NCBI GenBank assembly: GCA_002343455.1
Contig: DDSR01000250.1
Coordinates: forward strand, 7,824-23,912
Length of the DNA: 16,089 nt
From: Deltaproteobacteria bacterium UBA2385
GTDB lineage: Bacteria; Myxococcota_A; UBA796; UBA2385
Reading direction: 5' to 3'
A program made the position numbers and the translations under genes. A model generated the notes under the pieces. That model was not told the origin of the DNA, searched no databases, and saw nothing but the letters and a program-made list of their open reading frames with translations. Positions within the stretch are counted from its first letter, which is position 1, and each line of letters opens with the position of its first letter. Shown here piece after piece: positions 7,105-14,247 of this stretch.

Positions 7105-7881
7105 TCAGCGACCGGTGAAGGTGGCCGCTCGCTTGCCGAGGAAGGCGGACATGCCTTCTTTCTGATCGGCGGTGGAGAAGCAGAGGGCGAAGAGGCTGCG
7201 CTCGGCGGCCAGCCCGCTGTCCAGGTCCAGGCCGTCGGTCTCGATCACGGCGCGCTTGAGCAGCCGGACGGCGGCGGGGCCCTGGCGGGCGATGCGGGCG
7301 GCGAGGTCCAGGGCCTGGGCGAGGACGTCGCCTTCGCTGGCGATGGAGAGGCAGAGGCCGATGGCGAGGGCTTCGTCGGCCTTGACGTTGCGGCCGGTGA
7401 GCATCAGCTCCAGGGCCCGCTGGCGGCCCACCCGGCGGGCGAGGCGCTGGGTGCCGCCGAAGCCGGGGATGACGCCCAGCTTGACCTCGGGCTGGCCGAA
7501 GACCGCCGTGGGCCCCGCCAGCACCAGGTCGCAGGCCATGGCCAGCTCGCAGCCGCCGCCCAGGGCGAAGCCCTTGACCGCGGCGATGGTCGGCGCCGGG
7601 AACAGCTCCAGCCGCCGCAGGACGGCCTGGCCCCGGGCCGCGAAGGCCTCGGCCTGCAAGGCGCTGAACTCGGCCATCTCGGCGATGTCGGCGCCCGCGG
7701 CGAAGGCCCGGTCGCCCTGCCCGGTCAGGACCAGCGCGCGCAGGCCGCTGTCCCACTGCGCCGTCAGCACCTGGTCCAGCTCGGCCAGGAGCTGGCTGTT
7801 CAGGGCGTTGAGGGCCTTCTCCCGGCTCAGGGTGATGAGACCGACGCCCTCGCCGCTCAGCTCGAATCGGATGCAGTCCAC
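7105..7881 (-). CDS. Enoyl-CoA hydratase (crotonase family)
   Basis: A 258-residue crotonase-fold enzyme that adds water across trans-2-enoyl-CoA to give (S)-3-hydroxyacyl-CoA. Both catalytic glutamates are present, Glu112 in GGGCELAMACD and Glu132 in QPEVKLGVIPGFGG, and the oxyanion-hole segments are FAAGADI (60-66) and FALGGG (105-110). This argues for true hydratase activity over the isomerase or hydrolase relatives that lose one glutamate. The start chosen is GTG at 7879-7881, with GAGGGG upstream overlapping the stop codon of the dehydrogenase gene before it, and it gives the standard family length. The open frame extends far upstream, but that part overlaps the 3-hydroxyacyl-CoA dehydrogenase in another frame and is spurious. 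It lies 11 bases after that gene and 35 before the acyl-CoA dehydrogenase, forming one operon. Confidence 0.95.
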   Translation of the reverse strand: MDCIRFELSGEGVGLITLSREKALNALNSQLLAELDQVLTAQWDSGLRALVLTGQGDRAFAAGADIAEMAEFSALQAEAFAARGQAVLRRLELFPAPTIAAVKGFALGGGCELAMACDLVLAGPTAVFGQPEVKLGVIPGFGGTQRLARRVGRQRALELMLTGRNVKADEALAIGLCLSIASEGDVLAQALDLAARIARQGPAAVRLLKRAVIETDGLDLDSGLAAERSLFALCFSTADQKEGMSAFLGKRAATFTGR

Positions 7882-7892
7882 GGTGCGCCCCC

Positions 7893-8759
7893 TCAGTAGG
7901 TGTAGAAGCCGCGGCCCGTCTTGCGGCCCAGCCAACCGGCCTCGACGTACTTGCGCAGCAAGGGCGAGGGTCGGTACTTGCTGTCGCCCAGGCCCTGGTG
8001 CAGGACCTCCATGATGGCGAGGCAGGTGTCCAGGCCGATGAAGTCCGCCAGGGTCAGGGGCCCCATCGGCACGTTGGTCCCCAGCTTCATGCCGGTGTCG
8101 ATGTCCTCGACGCTGCCGATGCCCTCGTACAGGGCCTGGACGGCCTCGTTGATGTAGGGCATCAGCACCCGGTTGACGATGAAGCCGGGCATGTCGCGGC
8201 CGACGATGGTGGTCTTGCCCATGCGCTGGGCGACGGCCTGCACCGCCTCGAAGGTGGCGTCGGTGGTGGCGAGGCCGCGGATCAACTCGACCAGCTTCAT
8301 CACCGGCACCGGGTTCATGAAGTGCATGCCCATGAAGCGCTCGGGCCGGTCGGTGTGCGAGGCCAGCATGGTGATGCTGATCGAGGAGGTGTTGCTGGCC
8401 AGCAGGGCGTCGGGCGAGACGACCGCGCAGAGGTCCGAGAAGATGCGCGTCTTCAGCGCCGGGTTCTCGGTGGCGGCCTCGACCACGAGCTGGGCCTGGC
8501 CGTGCGGGGCGAGGCTGTCGCTGAAGGTGATCCGGGCCAGCGCGGCGCTGGCGGCCGCATCCTCGAGGGCGCCCTTCTTGACCTGGCGCCCCAGGTTGCC
8601 CTCGATGGTGGTCCGGGCCTTGGCCAGGGCGGCGGCCGAGACGTCGGAGAGGACGACCGTGTAGCCGGCGAGCGCGGCGACGTGGGCGATGCCGTTGCCC
8701 ATCTGGCCGGCGCCGACGACGCCGATGGTCTGGATCTGATCTGCGGAGAGCGTTGTCAA
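7893..8759 (-). CDS. 3-hydroxyacyl-CoA (3-hydroxybutyryl-CoA) dehydrogenase
   Basis: A 288-residue NAD(P)-dependent dehydrogenase that oxidises 3-hydroxyacyl-CoA to 3-ketoacyl-CoA. The Rossmann loop is GAGQMG (16-21), preceded by the beta strand TIGVV. SNTSS (122-126), the catalytic His146 in MHFMNPVP, Asn149 and the partner Glu158 in KLVELIRG complete the active site. The length matches the free-standing, single-function enzymes of the 3-hydroxybutyryl-CoA dehydrogenase type (about 280-290), not the fused alpha subunit. The start is TTG at 8757-8759 with GAGG six bases upstream; the same frame stays open upstream into the divergent plsY gene, which is not coding on this strand. It heads the three-gene oxidation unit. 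Reverse-direction use in butyrate or polyhydroxybutyrate metabolism cannot be excluded. Confidence 0.94.
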   Translation of the reverse strand: MTTLSADQIQTIGVVGAGQMGNGIAHVAALAGYTVVLSDVSAAALAKARTTIEGNLGRQVKKGALEDAAASAALARITFSDSLAPHGQAQLVVEAATENPALKTRIFSDLCAVVSPDALLASNTSSISITMLASHTDRPERFMGMHFMNPVPVMKLVELIRGLATTDATFEAVQAVAQRMGKTTIVGRDMPGFIVNRVLMPYINEAVQALYEGIGSVEDIDTGMKLGTNVPMGPLTLADFIGLDTCLAIMEVLHQGLGDSKYRPSPLLRKYVEAGWLGRKTGRGFYTY

Positions 8760-8765
8760 TGTGCA

Positions 8766-8769
8766 CCTC
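8766..8769 (-). promoter_or_regulatory. GAGG ribosome site that supports the TTG start of the hydroxyacyl-CoA dehydrogenase
   Basis: On the minus strand GAGG stands six bases before TTG (8759-8757), the first codon that leaves a normal-length Rossmann N-terminus. No ATG or GTG in this frame gives a comparable start, so this site decides the start. Confidence 0.5.
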
Positions 8770-8832
8770 GAGACGAAGGGCACCGGCCTAACTGGATTCG
8801 ACGAAGCGAGCCCCTTCGCGCTACGTCTTCGG

Positions 8833-9408
8833 ATGCTCCTCGGCGCCTGCTGGCTGCTCATCTCCTGGCTGCTCGGCTCCTTCCCGACCGGCGTGGTGCT
8901 GGCCACGCTGCAGGCCGATGTGGACATCCGCGGCCAGGGCAGCGGCAACATCGGCGCCACCAACATGAACCGGGTGCTGGGGCGAGGCTTCGGGGTCGCC
9001 ACCCTGGTCGTCGACCTGTTGAAGGGCCTGCTGGCGGTGCTCGGCGCCGGACTGCTCTGGCCCGAGGGGCCCGCGGCCTACCCGGCGGCCTGCGGCCTGC
9101 TCGCCTTCGTCGGCCACTGCTGGTCGCCCCTGCTCGACTTCCGCGGCGGCAAGGGGGTCGCCACCGGCGCGGGCGTGATGCTGGCCCTGGCGCCCGCCGC
9201 CGCCTCGCTCGCCGGCCTCGCCTGGCTGGTCGTGGTCGCCATCACCCGCCGCTCCTCGCTGGCCGCGCTGGTCGCCGTCGCCCTGCTCCCGCTGCTGACC
9301 CTCTGGCTGGCACCGTCCCGGCTCCCGGTGGCCCTGCTGCTCGGCGCGGGCATCGTCTGGCGGCACCGCGAGAACCTCGCCCGCCTGCGGGCCGGCACCG
9401 AGCGCTGA
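8833..9408 (+). CDS. plsY: Acyl phosphate:glycerol-3-phosphate acyltransferase PlsY
   Basis: A 191-residue integral membrane enzyme that transfers an acyl group from acyl-phosphate to glycerol-3-phosphate, the first acylation in bacterial phospholipid synthesis. The PlsY loop motifs are clear: [12 protein letters not shown] (36-47), [21 protein letters not shown] (94-114) with the glycine-rich phosphate-binding segment, and RRSSL after the fourth hydrophobic segment. About five hydrophobic helices are seen, and the first begins right at the chosen ATG ([20 protein letters not shown]), which is the usual PlsY N-terminus. An in-frame GTG at 8761 would add 24 residues of non-membrane sequence and would abut the divergent TTG start; it has a GGAG about ten bases upstream, whereas 8833 has no obvious ribosome site. 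The start is therefore uncertain, the identity is not. It is convergent with the ligase/TPR gene 22 bases away. Confidence 0.94.
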   Translation: MLLGACWLLISWLLGSFPTGVVLATLQADVDIRGQGSGNIGATNMNRVLGRGFGVATLVVDLLKGLLAVLGAGLLWPEGPAAYPAACGLLAFVGHCWSPLLDFRGGKGVATGAGVMLALAPAAASLAGLAWLVVVAITRRSSLAALVAVALLPLLTLWLAPSRLPVALLLGAGIVWRHRENLARLRAGTER

Positions 9409-9430
9409 GCGGAGTCCCGGGGTCCCCTGC

Positions 9431-11935
9431 TCAGGGCTGCAGGCTGGCCAGCAGGGCCTTGTCCTCTTCGGTGGCCCGTCCCTGGCGCTCCAGGGTCTGG
9501 AGGTGCTTCCGGGCGTCCTCGGTGCGGCCCCGGCGGGCCAGCTCCTGGGCGAGGCTGCGGCGCGGGCCGGCCTCCTCGGGACGCTCGGCGATCAGGGCCT
9601 GCAGGATGGCGATGGCGCGCTCATCGCCGCGGCAGAGCCGGACCCGGGCCACCAGCAGCCGCGCGTCGCGGTCCATCGCCCCGCAGGAGGTCAAGGCCCG
9701 CTCGGCCCAGGGCTGGGCCTCCTCGCAGCGCTCCAGCCGGCGCAGCGCCTCGCCCAGGGCCCGGTGCTCCCCGCAGACCGGGAGCGGCTCGGGCAGCAGG
9801 GCGACGACGTCCTCGAAGCGACCCCAGCGAGCCAGCGCCAGCGCGAGGGGGGCCCGGCTGCGCACGTCGAGGGCGGCGGCCTCGCGGAAGAGGACCTCGG
9901 CCTGCGCCCGGTCGCCCTGCTCCTCCATCACCCGGGCGGCCGTGTCCCAGCGATCCGCGCGGGGCGGGAGCGCAGCCAGCGCGGCGACCTCGGCGCCGTA
10001 GGGGCTCTGCAGCGCCTCGGCGATGAAGTCCTCGACGGGGAAGCGGGCCGGGAGGTCGGCGCTGAGCGAGCTGGCCCAGGCCTGCAGCGCGAGGTCCTCC
10101 TGGCCGAGCACCCGCTGCACCCGGGCCAGGTCTCTCCAGGTCCAGGGCAGCGAGGGGTAGATCCGGGTGGCGACCTGGAGGATGGCCACCGCCTCGTCGG
10201 CGCGGCCTTGGCGAAAGCGGACGCGGGCCAGCTCCTGCAGGGCGATGCGATGGATCGGCCTCGACCAGAGGGCCGCCTCGAAGGAGTCGGCGGCGAGCTC
10301 CAGCGCGGCCGGGTCGCCGCCGACGGTCCAGCCCTCGGCGCGCTCGATACCGGCCCGCTCCAGCGCGGCGCGGCCCCGCAGGACGGCGACGTCGGGGTCG
10401 GCGAAGACGCTCCTGCCGGCGACACGCGCGCCACTGGCGAGCACCACGGCGCCCAGCACCAACACCAGGGCGGGCAAGGCATGGCGGGCCCGGGCGGGGG
10501 CGGTCGCCGTCGGCGCGGCGAGGCCCAGCACCGCGCCGGCCGAGAGGGCCGCCAGGGTGGAGAGGCCGCCGGCGCGCAAGGGGAACTCGTAGAGGCCGGC
10601 CACCAGCAGCACCAACAGGGCCGCCGCGAAGGCCGCCTGCAAGCGGGCCTGGCCGCGCCCGCCGCTGGGGTCCGGATCGAGGGCCCGCCGCAGGACGAGG
10701 CCCAGGGCCGCCAGCCCCAGCAGGACGGCCAGCGGTCCGTGCTCGATCACGGCCTGGAGCAGCTCCTGGTGTGCGTGGTCGGCGACCGTGAAGCCCGTGC
10801 CGGTGCGCAGGACCCGCCAGGCGTCGTCGAAGCCGCCGGGGCCGACGCCGGTGAGCGGCGCGACGGTGAGCATCGACCAGACGTCGGCGTACAGCTGGCG
10901 CCGGCCGCTCCAGACGTCCTGGTAGCCGCCGGCGATGGCCTGCTGCTGGGCGGGATCGAGGGAGCCGGTCATCCAGGTGGCCAGCTCCCCCAGGCCGAAG
11001 ACGGCGGCGCCGGCCAGCCCCAGCGCGAGGGAGGCCGCCACCGCGAGGCGCACGATCCGACCTCCGGAGAGCGCCAGCCAGGCCGCCAGCCCCAGCAGGA
11101 GCAGGAAGGGGGCGCCGCGGCTCCCCGAGGCGAAGGCGCCGACCAGGACGATGAGGCCGCCCAGCCCGCCCAGCAGGCGGGACCAGGCGCCGCGGTCCAG
11201 GCCGAAGACCAGGGCCAGCGGGGCGGCCGCCGCGATCAGCACGCCGGCGTGGTTGGGGTTGATGAAGGTGCCGACGAAGGCCTGGCCGGCCGTCCGCGGC
11301 AGCTCGCTCACCCAGAGGATGGTGGCGGCGTCGGTCCAGCGCTGGGCGAGGTGCAGCAGGGTGGTGCCGACGGCCGTCGCCAGCACGATCGCGCCCAGGC
11401 GGCGGGCGCGGACCCGGTTGCGCACGACCAGGGCCGTGCCGGCGCAGACCAGCAGGGCCGAGCCGAAGGTGGCCCACTCGACCAGCCCCCGGCTGGGGTC
11501 CAGGGCCAGGACCCTCGCCCGCTCCTGCCCGCCGATCAACGCCAGGACGGCGTTGCTGGCCTCGGCCACCCCGGGATGGAGGATCGATCGCAGGCCCGCG
11601 CTCACCGGGAGGAAGGCGATGCCGGCGAGGGCCAGCGCGGCGGTCCCCAGGACCAGCACCATCCGGGCGCCCGGCGCCTGCCCCCGGTGGCCGCCGCCGA
11701 GGAGGATCGCCACCATTCCCAGGAGCGCGCCGAAGCCCGCCAGCGGCAGCCGGGCCTCGACGTGGACCGAGGCGAAGGGCAGCACCGAGGCCGGCAGCAG
11801 CAGGCTCAGCGCCCAGGCGAGGCGGCGCTGCTGCCCTCGCCGCTCGTCCCGGGTCTCGCCTCCCCGGCCCCCCCGCGAGCGCTGGCGTGGCGAGGAGGTC
11901 TCCGGTCCGAGATCCGATAGGTCGCTCCGGTCCAC
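9431..11935 (-). CDS. O-antigen ligase / polysaccharide polymerase-like membrane protein with C-terminal TPR repeats
   Basis: An 834-residue inner-membrane protein. After a short cytoplasmic, arginine-rich N-terminus (1-38) come roughly twelve hydrophobic helices up to about residue 500, in the Wzy/WaaL (Wzy_C) style. Landmarks are FINPNHAG (224-231), GSRGAP (271-276, with the conserved Arg273), a large outside loop, GVGPGGF (363-369) and ADHAHQELL (385-393), whose His389 matches the catalytic His of O-antigen ligases. The remainder (about 545-834) is helical and Ala/Leu/Arg-rich with TPR-like spacing, a tail seen in similar proteins of high-GC bacteria, probably for protein contacts. The start is GTG at 11933-11935 with GAGG five bases upstream. 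It is divergent from the tyrosine autokinase gene across 112 bases, so it likely joins or polymerises surface glycan repeats in the same locus. Ligase versus polymerase cannot be decided from sequence. Confidence 0.88.
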   Translation of the reverse strand: MDRSDLSDLGPETSSPRQRSRGGRGGETRDERRGQQRRLAWALSLLLPASVLPFASVHVEARLPLAGFGALLGMVAILLGGGHRGQAPGARMVLVLGTAALALAGIAFLPVSAGLRSILHPGVAEASNAVLALIGGQERARVLALDPSRGLVEWATFGSALLVCAGTALVVRNRVRARRLGAIVLATAVGTTLLHLAQRWTDAATILWVSELPRTAGQAFVGTFINPNHAGVLIAAAAPLALVFGLDRGAWSRLLGGLGGLIVLVGAFASGSRGAPFLLLLGLAAWLALSGGRIVRLAVAASLALGLAGAAVFGLGELATWMTGSLDPAQQQAIAGGYQDVWSGRRQLYADVWSMLTVAPLTGVGPGGFDDAWRVLRTGTGFTVADHAHQELLQAVIEHGPLAVLLGLAALGLVLRRALDPDPSGGRGQARLQAAFAAALLVLLVAGLYEFPLRAGGLSTLAALSAGAVLGLAAPTATAPARARHALPALVLVLGAVVLASGARVAGRSVFADPDVAVLRGRAALERAGIERAEGWTVGGDPAALELAADSFEAALWSRPIHRIALQELARVRFRQGRADEAVAILQVATRIYPSLPWTWRDLARVQRVLGQEDLALQAWASSLSADLPARFPVEDFIAEALQSPYGAEVAALAALPPRADRWDTAARVMEEQGDRAQAEVLFREAAALDVRSRAPLALALARWGRFEDVVALLPEPLPVCGEHRALGEALRRLERCEEAQPWAERALTSCGAMDRDARLLVARVRLCRGDERAIAILQALIAERPEEAGPRRSLAQELARRGRTEDARKHLQTLERQGRATEEDKALLASLQP

Positions 11936-12047
11936 TCAAGCCTCACGATGCGGGGAAGGCCAGGGTGGCCACAAGGCGCTACCTTGATCCCCAAGTCGAG
12001 ATCGGAATCCTCGCCGCCCGCCCCCGCGAACCCTACTCGAAGGCTCC
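11936..12047. promoter_or_regulatory. Divergent promoter region between the ligase-like gene and the tyrosine autokinase
   Basis: This 112-base gap separates two divergent surface-polysaccharide genes and must hold both promoters unless transcription comes from elsewhere. It contains an 8-bp palindrome GTGGCCAC (11965-11972), the dyad CTTG-ATCCC-CAAG (11983-11995) and a TACCTT (11980-11985) that could serve as a plus-strand -10 box. None has a convincing -35 partner, so no promoter is called; the two dyads are operator candidates only. Confidence 0.35.
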
Positions 12048-14171
12048 ATGTTCGGTACACCCTCCAGCGAAAGCGGCGAGTTCAACCTCCTCCACTACTG
12101 GCGCATCCTGCGCAAGCGCCAGCTGATCGTGGTGCTCTTCACGGCCGTCCTGGTGGTCACGACGGCCATCGGCACGGCCCTGTCGACCCCCTACTACGCG
12201 GCGCGCGCGACCATCGAGATCAGCCCCGACCAGCCCACCGTGCTGGACGTCGAGCAGGTCACCGACATCGTCGCCTACCAGGGCGGCAGCGAGCGACGCG
12301 CCTACTACACGACCCAGTACCGCATCATCCAGAGCCGCACCGTGATCGGCGAGGTCGTCCGCCGCCTGCGCGAAGAGCATGCCGTCACCGACTTCGACGA
12401 GCTCGAAGACCCGATCGCCTTCTTCAAGCGGCATCTCCAGGTCCAGCCCGAGATGGACACCCGACTCGTCCACCTCGTCGTCGAATACCCCGATCCCGAC
12501 AAGGCCTCGCTCTTCGCCAACGTGCTGGCCCAGACCTACATGGACGCCAACCTGGAGCGCACCCGCAAGACCACCATGGACGCGCTGACCTGGCTGACCG
12601 ACCAGCAGGAGGTCTACCGCCAGCGCCGCCTCTCCAGCAGCGAGACCCTCAAGAGCTACGAGTACACCAGCGTCCTGGCGGCCCACAAGGCCAAGCTGAA
12701 GAGCCAGGAGCAGCTGGAGCTGTCCTGGTCGGAGACGCGGGCCCGGCGGGTCGAGCTGGAAGCGACCTACCAGCGCCTGGGCGAGCAGATCAAGCAGGGC
12801 GCCTGGCTGGCCCTGGCCAGCCACCTCTCGGCCGAGAGCAGCGTCCTGACCCGGCTGCTGGAGGACCACCAGGACCTGCAGCAGGAGCGCACCCGGCTGG
12901 CCTCCCGCTACAAGGACGGCCACCCCGAGATGCAGCGGGTCGACAAGCAGCTCACCGGGCTCGAGGACCAGATCAAGCAGCAGAACGCCGAGATCCTGGC
13001 CGGCCGCAAGAGCCGCCTGGACACGGTGGTCGCGGGCGAGGAGGCCCTGGCCCGCGAGCTAGACGAGGTGACCGCCGAGGTGCAGCAGTACGAGGCCAAG
13101 CTGATCGAGTACGACCTCGTCAAGGGCGAGGCCGAGAAGAACGCCGACCTCTTCCGCAGCCTGGACCAGCGCCTCTCCGAGGTCGACCTCAGCAAGCTGC
13201 TCACGCCGAACAACATCTGGTTCGTCGACCAGGCCGAGCCCGTCCACCAGAAGGTGCGGCCCAACCTGACCACCAACCTGCCGATCGCCCTGCTGATCGG
13301 CCTGCTGGGCGGCGTCGGGCTGGCCTTCTTCACCGAGTTCCTCGACAGCACCATCAAGAGCCGGGACGACATCGAGGGCCTCGTCGGCGTCAGCTTCCTC
13401 GGCGCCATCCCGATGCTGGAGGCCACCGAGCTGGCCCAGCTCTCCGAAGTCGACCGCAACCTCTACGTCAACGCCCGGCCCCGCAGCACGGTGGCCGAGG
13501 CCCTGCGCAGCGTGCGCACCAACATCCTCTTCCGCCTGCCCGACCGGCAGGTGCGGCGCCTGCTCATCACCAGCGCCGCCCCGCGCGAGGGCAAGAGCTT
13601 CGTCTCCAGCAACCTCGCCACCATCGTCGCCATGACCGGCAGCCGGGTGCTGCTGATCGACGCCGACCTGCGGCGGCCCAGCCAGCACAAGCTCTTCCAG
13701 ACCGACAACGACTACGGCCTCTCCAATGTGCTGATGGGCGAGGCCGGGTTGGCCGAGGTCGTGCGGCGGACCCATGTGCCGGGCCTGGACCTGCTGACCA
13801 GCGGGCCGCGGCCGCCCAACCCCGCGGAGCTGCTGGGCAGCGAGGCGATGACCCGCCTGCTGGACAGCATCAAGACCTACGACTTCGTGCTGATCGACAG
13901 CCCCCCGGTCGGCGCGGTGGCCGACCCGCTGATCCTCTCCCGCTGCACCCACGGCGTGCTGATGGTCGTCGAGTCCAACAAGACCGACCGCGACCAGGTC
14001 ATGCAGTCCCGCAGCCGGCTGGCCGAGATGAACGCCAACATCCTGGGCGCCATCGTCAACAAGCTGGACATCCGCAAGAGCGGCTACGGCTACTACTACT
14101 ATTACGACTACAACTCGGTCTACTACGACACCGAGGTCGACCGTCCCGACCCGGAGCGGCACGCTGGCTGA
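12048..14171 (+). CDS. Wzc-type tyrosine autokinase / polysaccharide chain-length and export regulator (BY-kinase)
   Basis: A 707-residue inner-membrane protein. It has an N-terminal Wzz-like domain with a first helix at about 25-45, a long periplasmic coiled-coil region (about 170-390), a second helix at about 411-428 after the DQAEPVHQKVRPN boundary motif, and a cytoplasmic kinase domain. The kinase shows the EX2RX2R oligomerisation motif (Glu484, Arg487, Arg490), Walker A SAAPREGKS (509-517), Walker A' VLLIDAD (534-540), Walker B FVLIDSPP (613-620) and a tyrosine cluster at 680-693 with nine Tyr, the autophosphorylation tail. These proteins control the size and export of capsule or exopolysaccharide through cycles of autophosphorylation. 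The ATG at 12048 is preceded by AAGG. The membrane phospho/sulfo-enzyme gene follows directly. The Walker A loop has Arg where many BY-kinases have Gly (PREGKS), which is not expected to disable it. Confidence 0.96.
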   Translation: MFGTPSSESGEFNLLHYWRILRKRQLIVVLFTAVLVVTTAIGTALSTPYYAARATIEISPDQPTVLDVEQVTDIVAYQGGSERRAYYTTQYRIIQSRTVIGEVVRRLREEHAVTDFDELEDPIAFFKRHLQVQPEMDTRLVHLVVEYPDPDKASLFANVLAQTYMDANLERTRKTTMDALTWLTDQQEVYRQRRLSSSETLKSYEYTSVLAAHKAKLKSQEQLELSWSETRARRVELEATYQRLGEQIKQGAWLALASHLSAESSVLTRLLEDHQDLQQERTRLASRYKDGHPEMQRVDKQLTGLEDQIKQQNAEILAGRKSRLDTVVAGEEALARELDEVTAEVQQYEAKLIEYDLVKGEAEKNADLFRSLDQRLSEVDLSKLLTPNNIWFVDQAEPVHQKVRPNLTTNLPIALLIGLLGGVGLAFFTEFLDSTIKSRDDIEGLVGVSFLGAIPMLEATELAQLSEVDRNLYVNARPRSTVAEALRSVRTNILFRLPDRQVRRLLITSAAPREGKSFVSSNLATIVAMTGSRVLLIDADLRRPSQHKLFQTDNDYGLSNVLMGEAGLAEVVRRTHVPGLDLLTSGPRPPNPAELLGSEAMTRLLDSIKTYDFVLIDSPPVGAVADPLILSRCTHGVLMVVESNKTDRDQVMQSRSRLAEMNANILGAIVNKLDIRKSGYGYYYYYDYNSVYYDTEVDRPDPERHAG
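14153..14156 (+). promoter_or_regulatory. GGAG seven bases before a CTG codon: candidate ribosome site for an upstream start of the sulfatase-like gene
   Basis: GGAG at 14153-14156 stands seven bases before CTG at 14164, in frame with the sulfatase-like protein and inside the last codons of the autokinase gene. The stretch from that CTG to the TTG at 14248 reads LAEVREPGPLPARLLAAL followed by a hydrophobic helix in the same frame. The TTG itself has no ribosome site. This would make the two genes overlap and be coupled, but a CTG start is rare, so it stays tentative. Confidence 0.3.
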
Positions 14172-14247
14172 GGTCCGCGAGCCCGGGCCCCTGCCCGCTC
14201 GACTGCTCGCCGCGCTCCTGACCGGGGCCGCGGTCGGTCTGTGTCTG

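Noticed and set aside
7070..7756. N-terminal extension of the acyl-CoA dehydrogenase frame
   Set aside because: The extension is Arg/Pro/Gly-rich and lies over the enoyl-CoA hydratase gene in another frame; a good ribosome site and the family N-terminus fix the start at 7069.
9409..9430. Possible bidirectional terminator between plsY and the ligase-like gene
   Set aside because: The 22-base gap is GC-rich with cccgggg runs but has no clear stem-loop and no T-run on either side.
9503..11920. Long open frame (805 codons) on the plus strand opposite the ligase/TPR gene
   Set aside because: It is a shadow of the minus-strand gene in GC-rich DNA: its translation is Gly/Gln/Arg/Ala-rich low complexity with no motif, while the minus strand has membrane helices and conserved ligase motifs.
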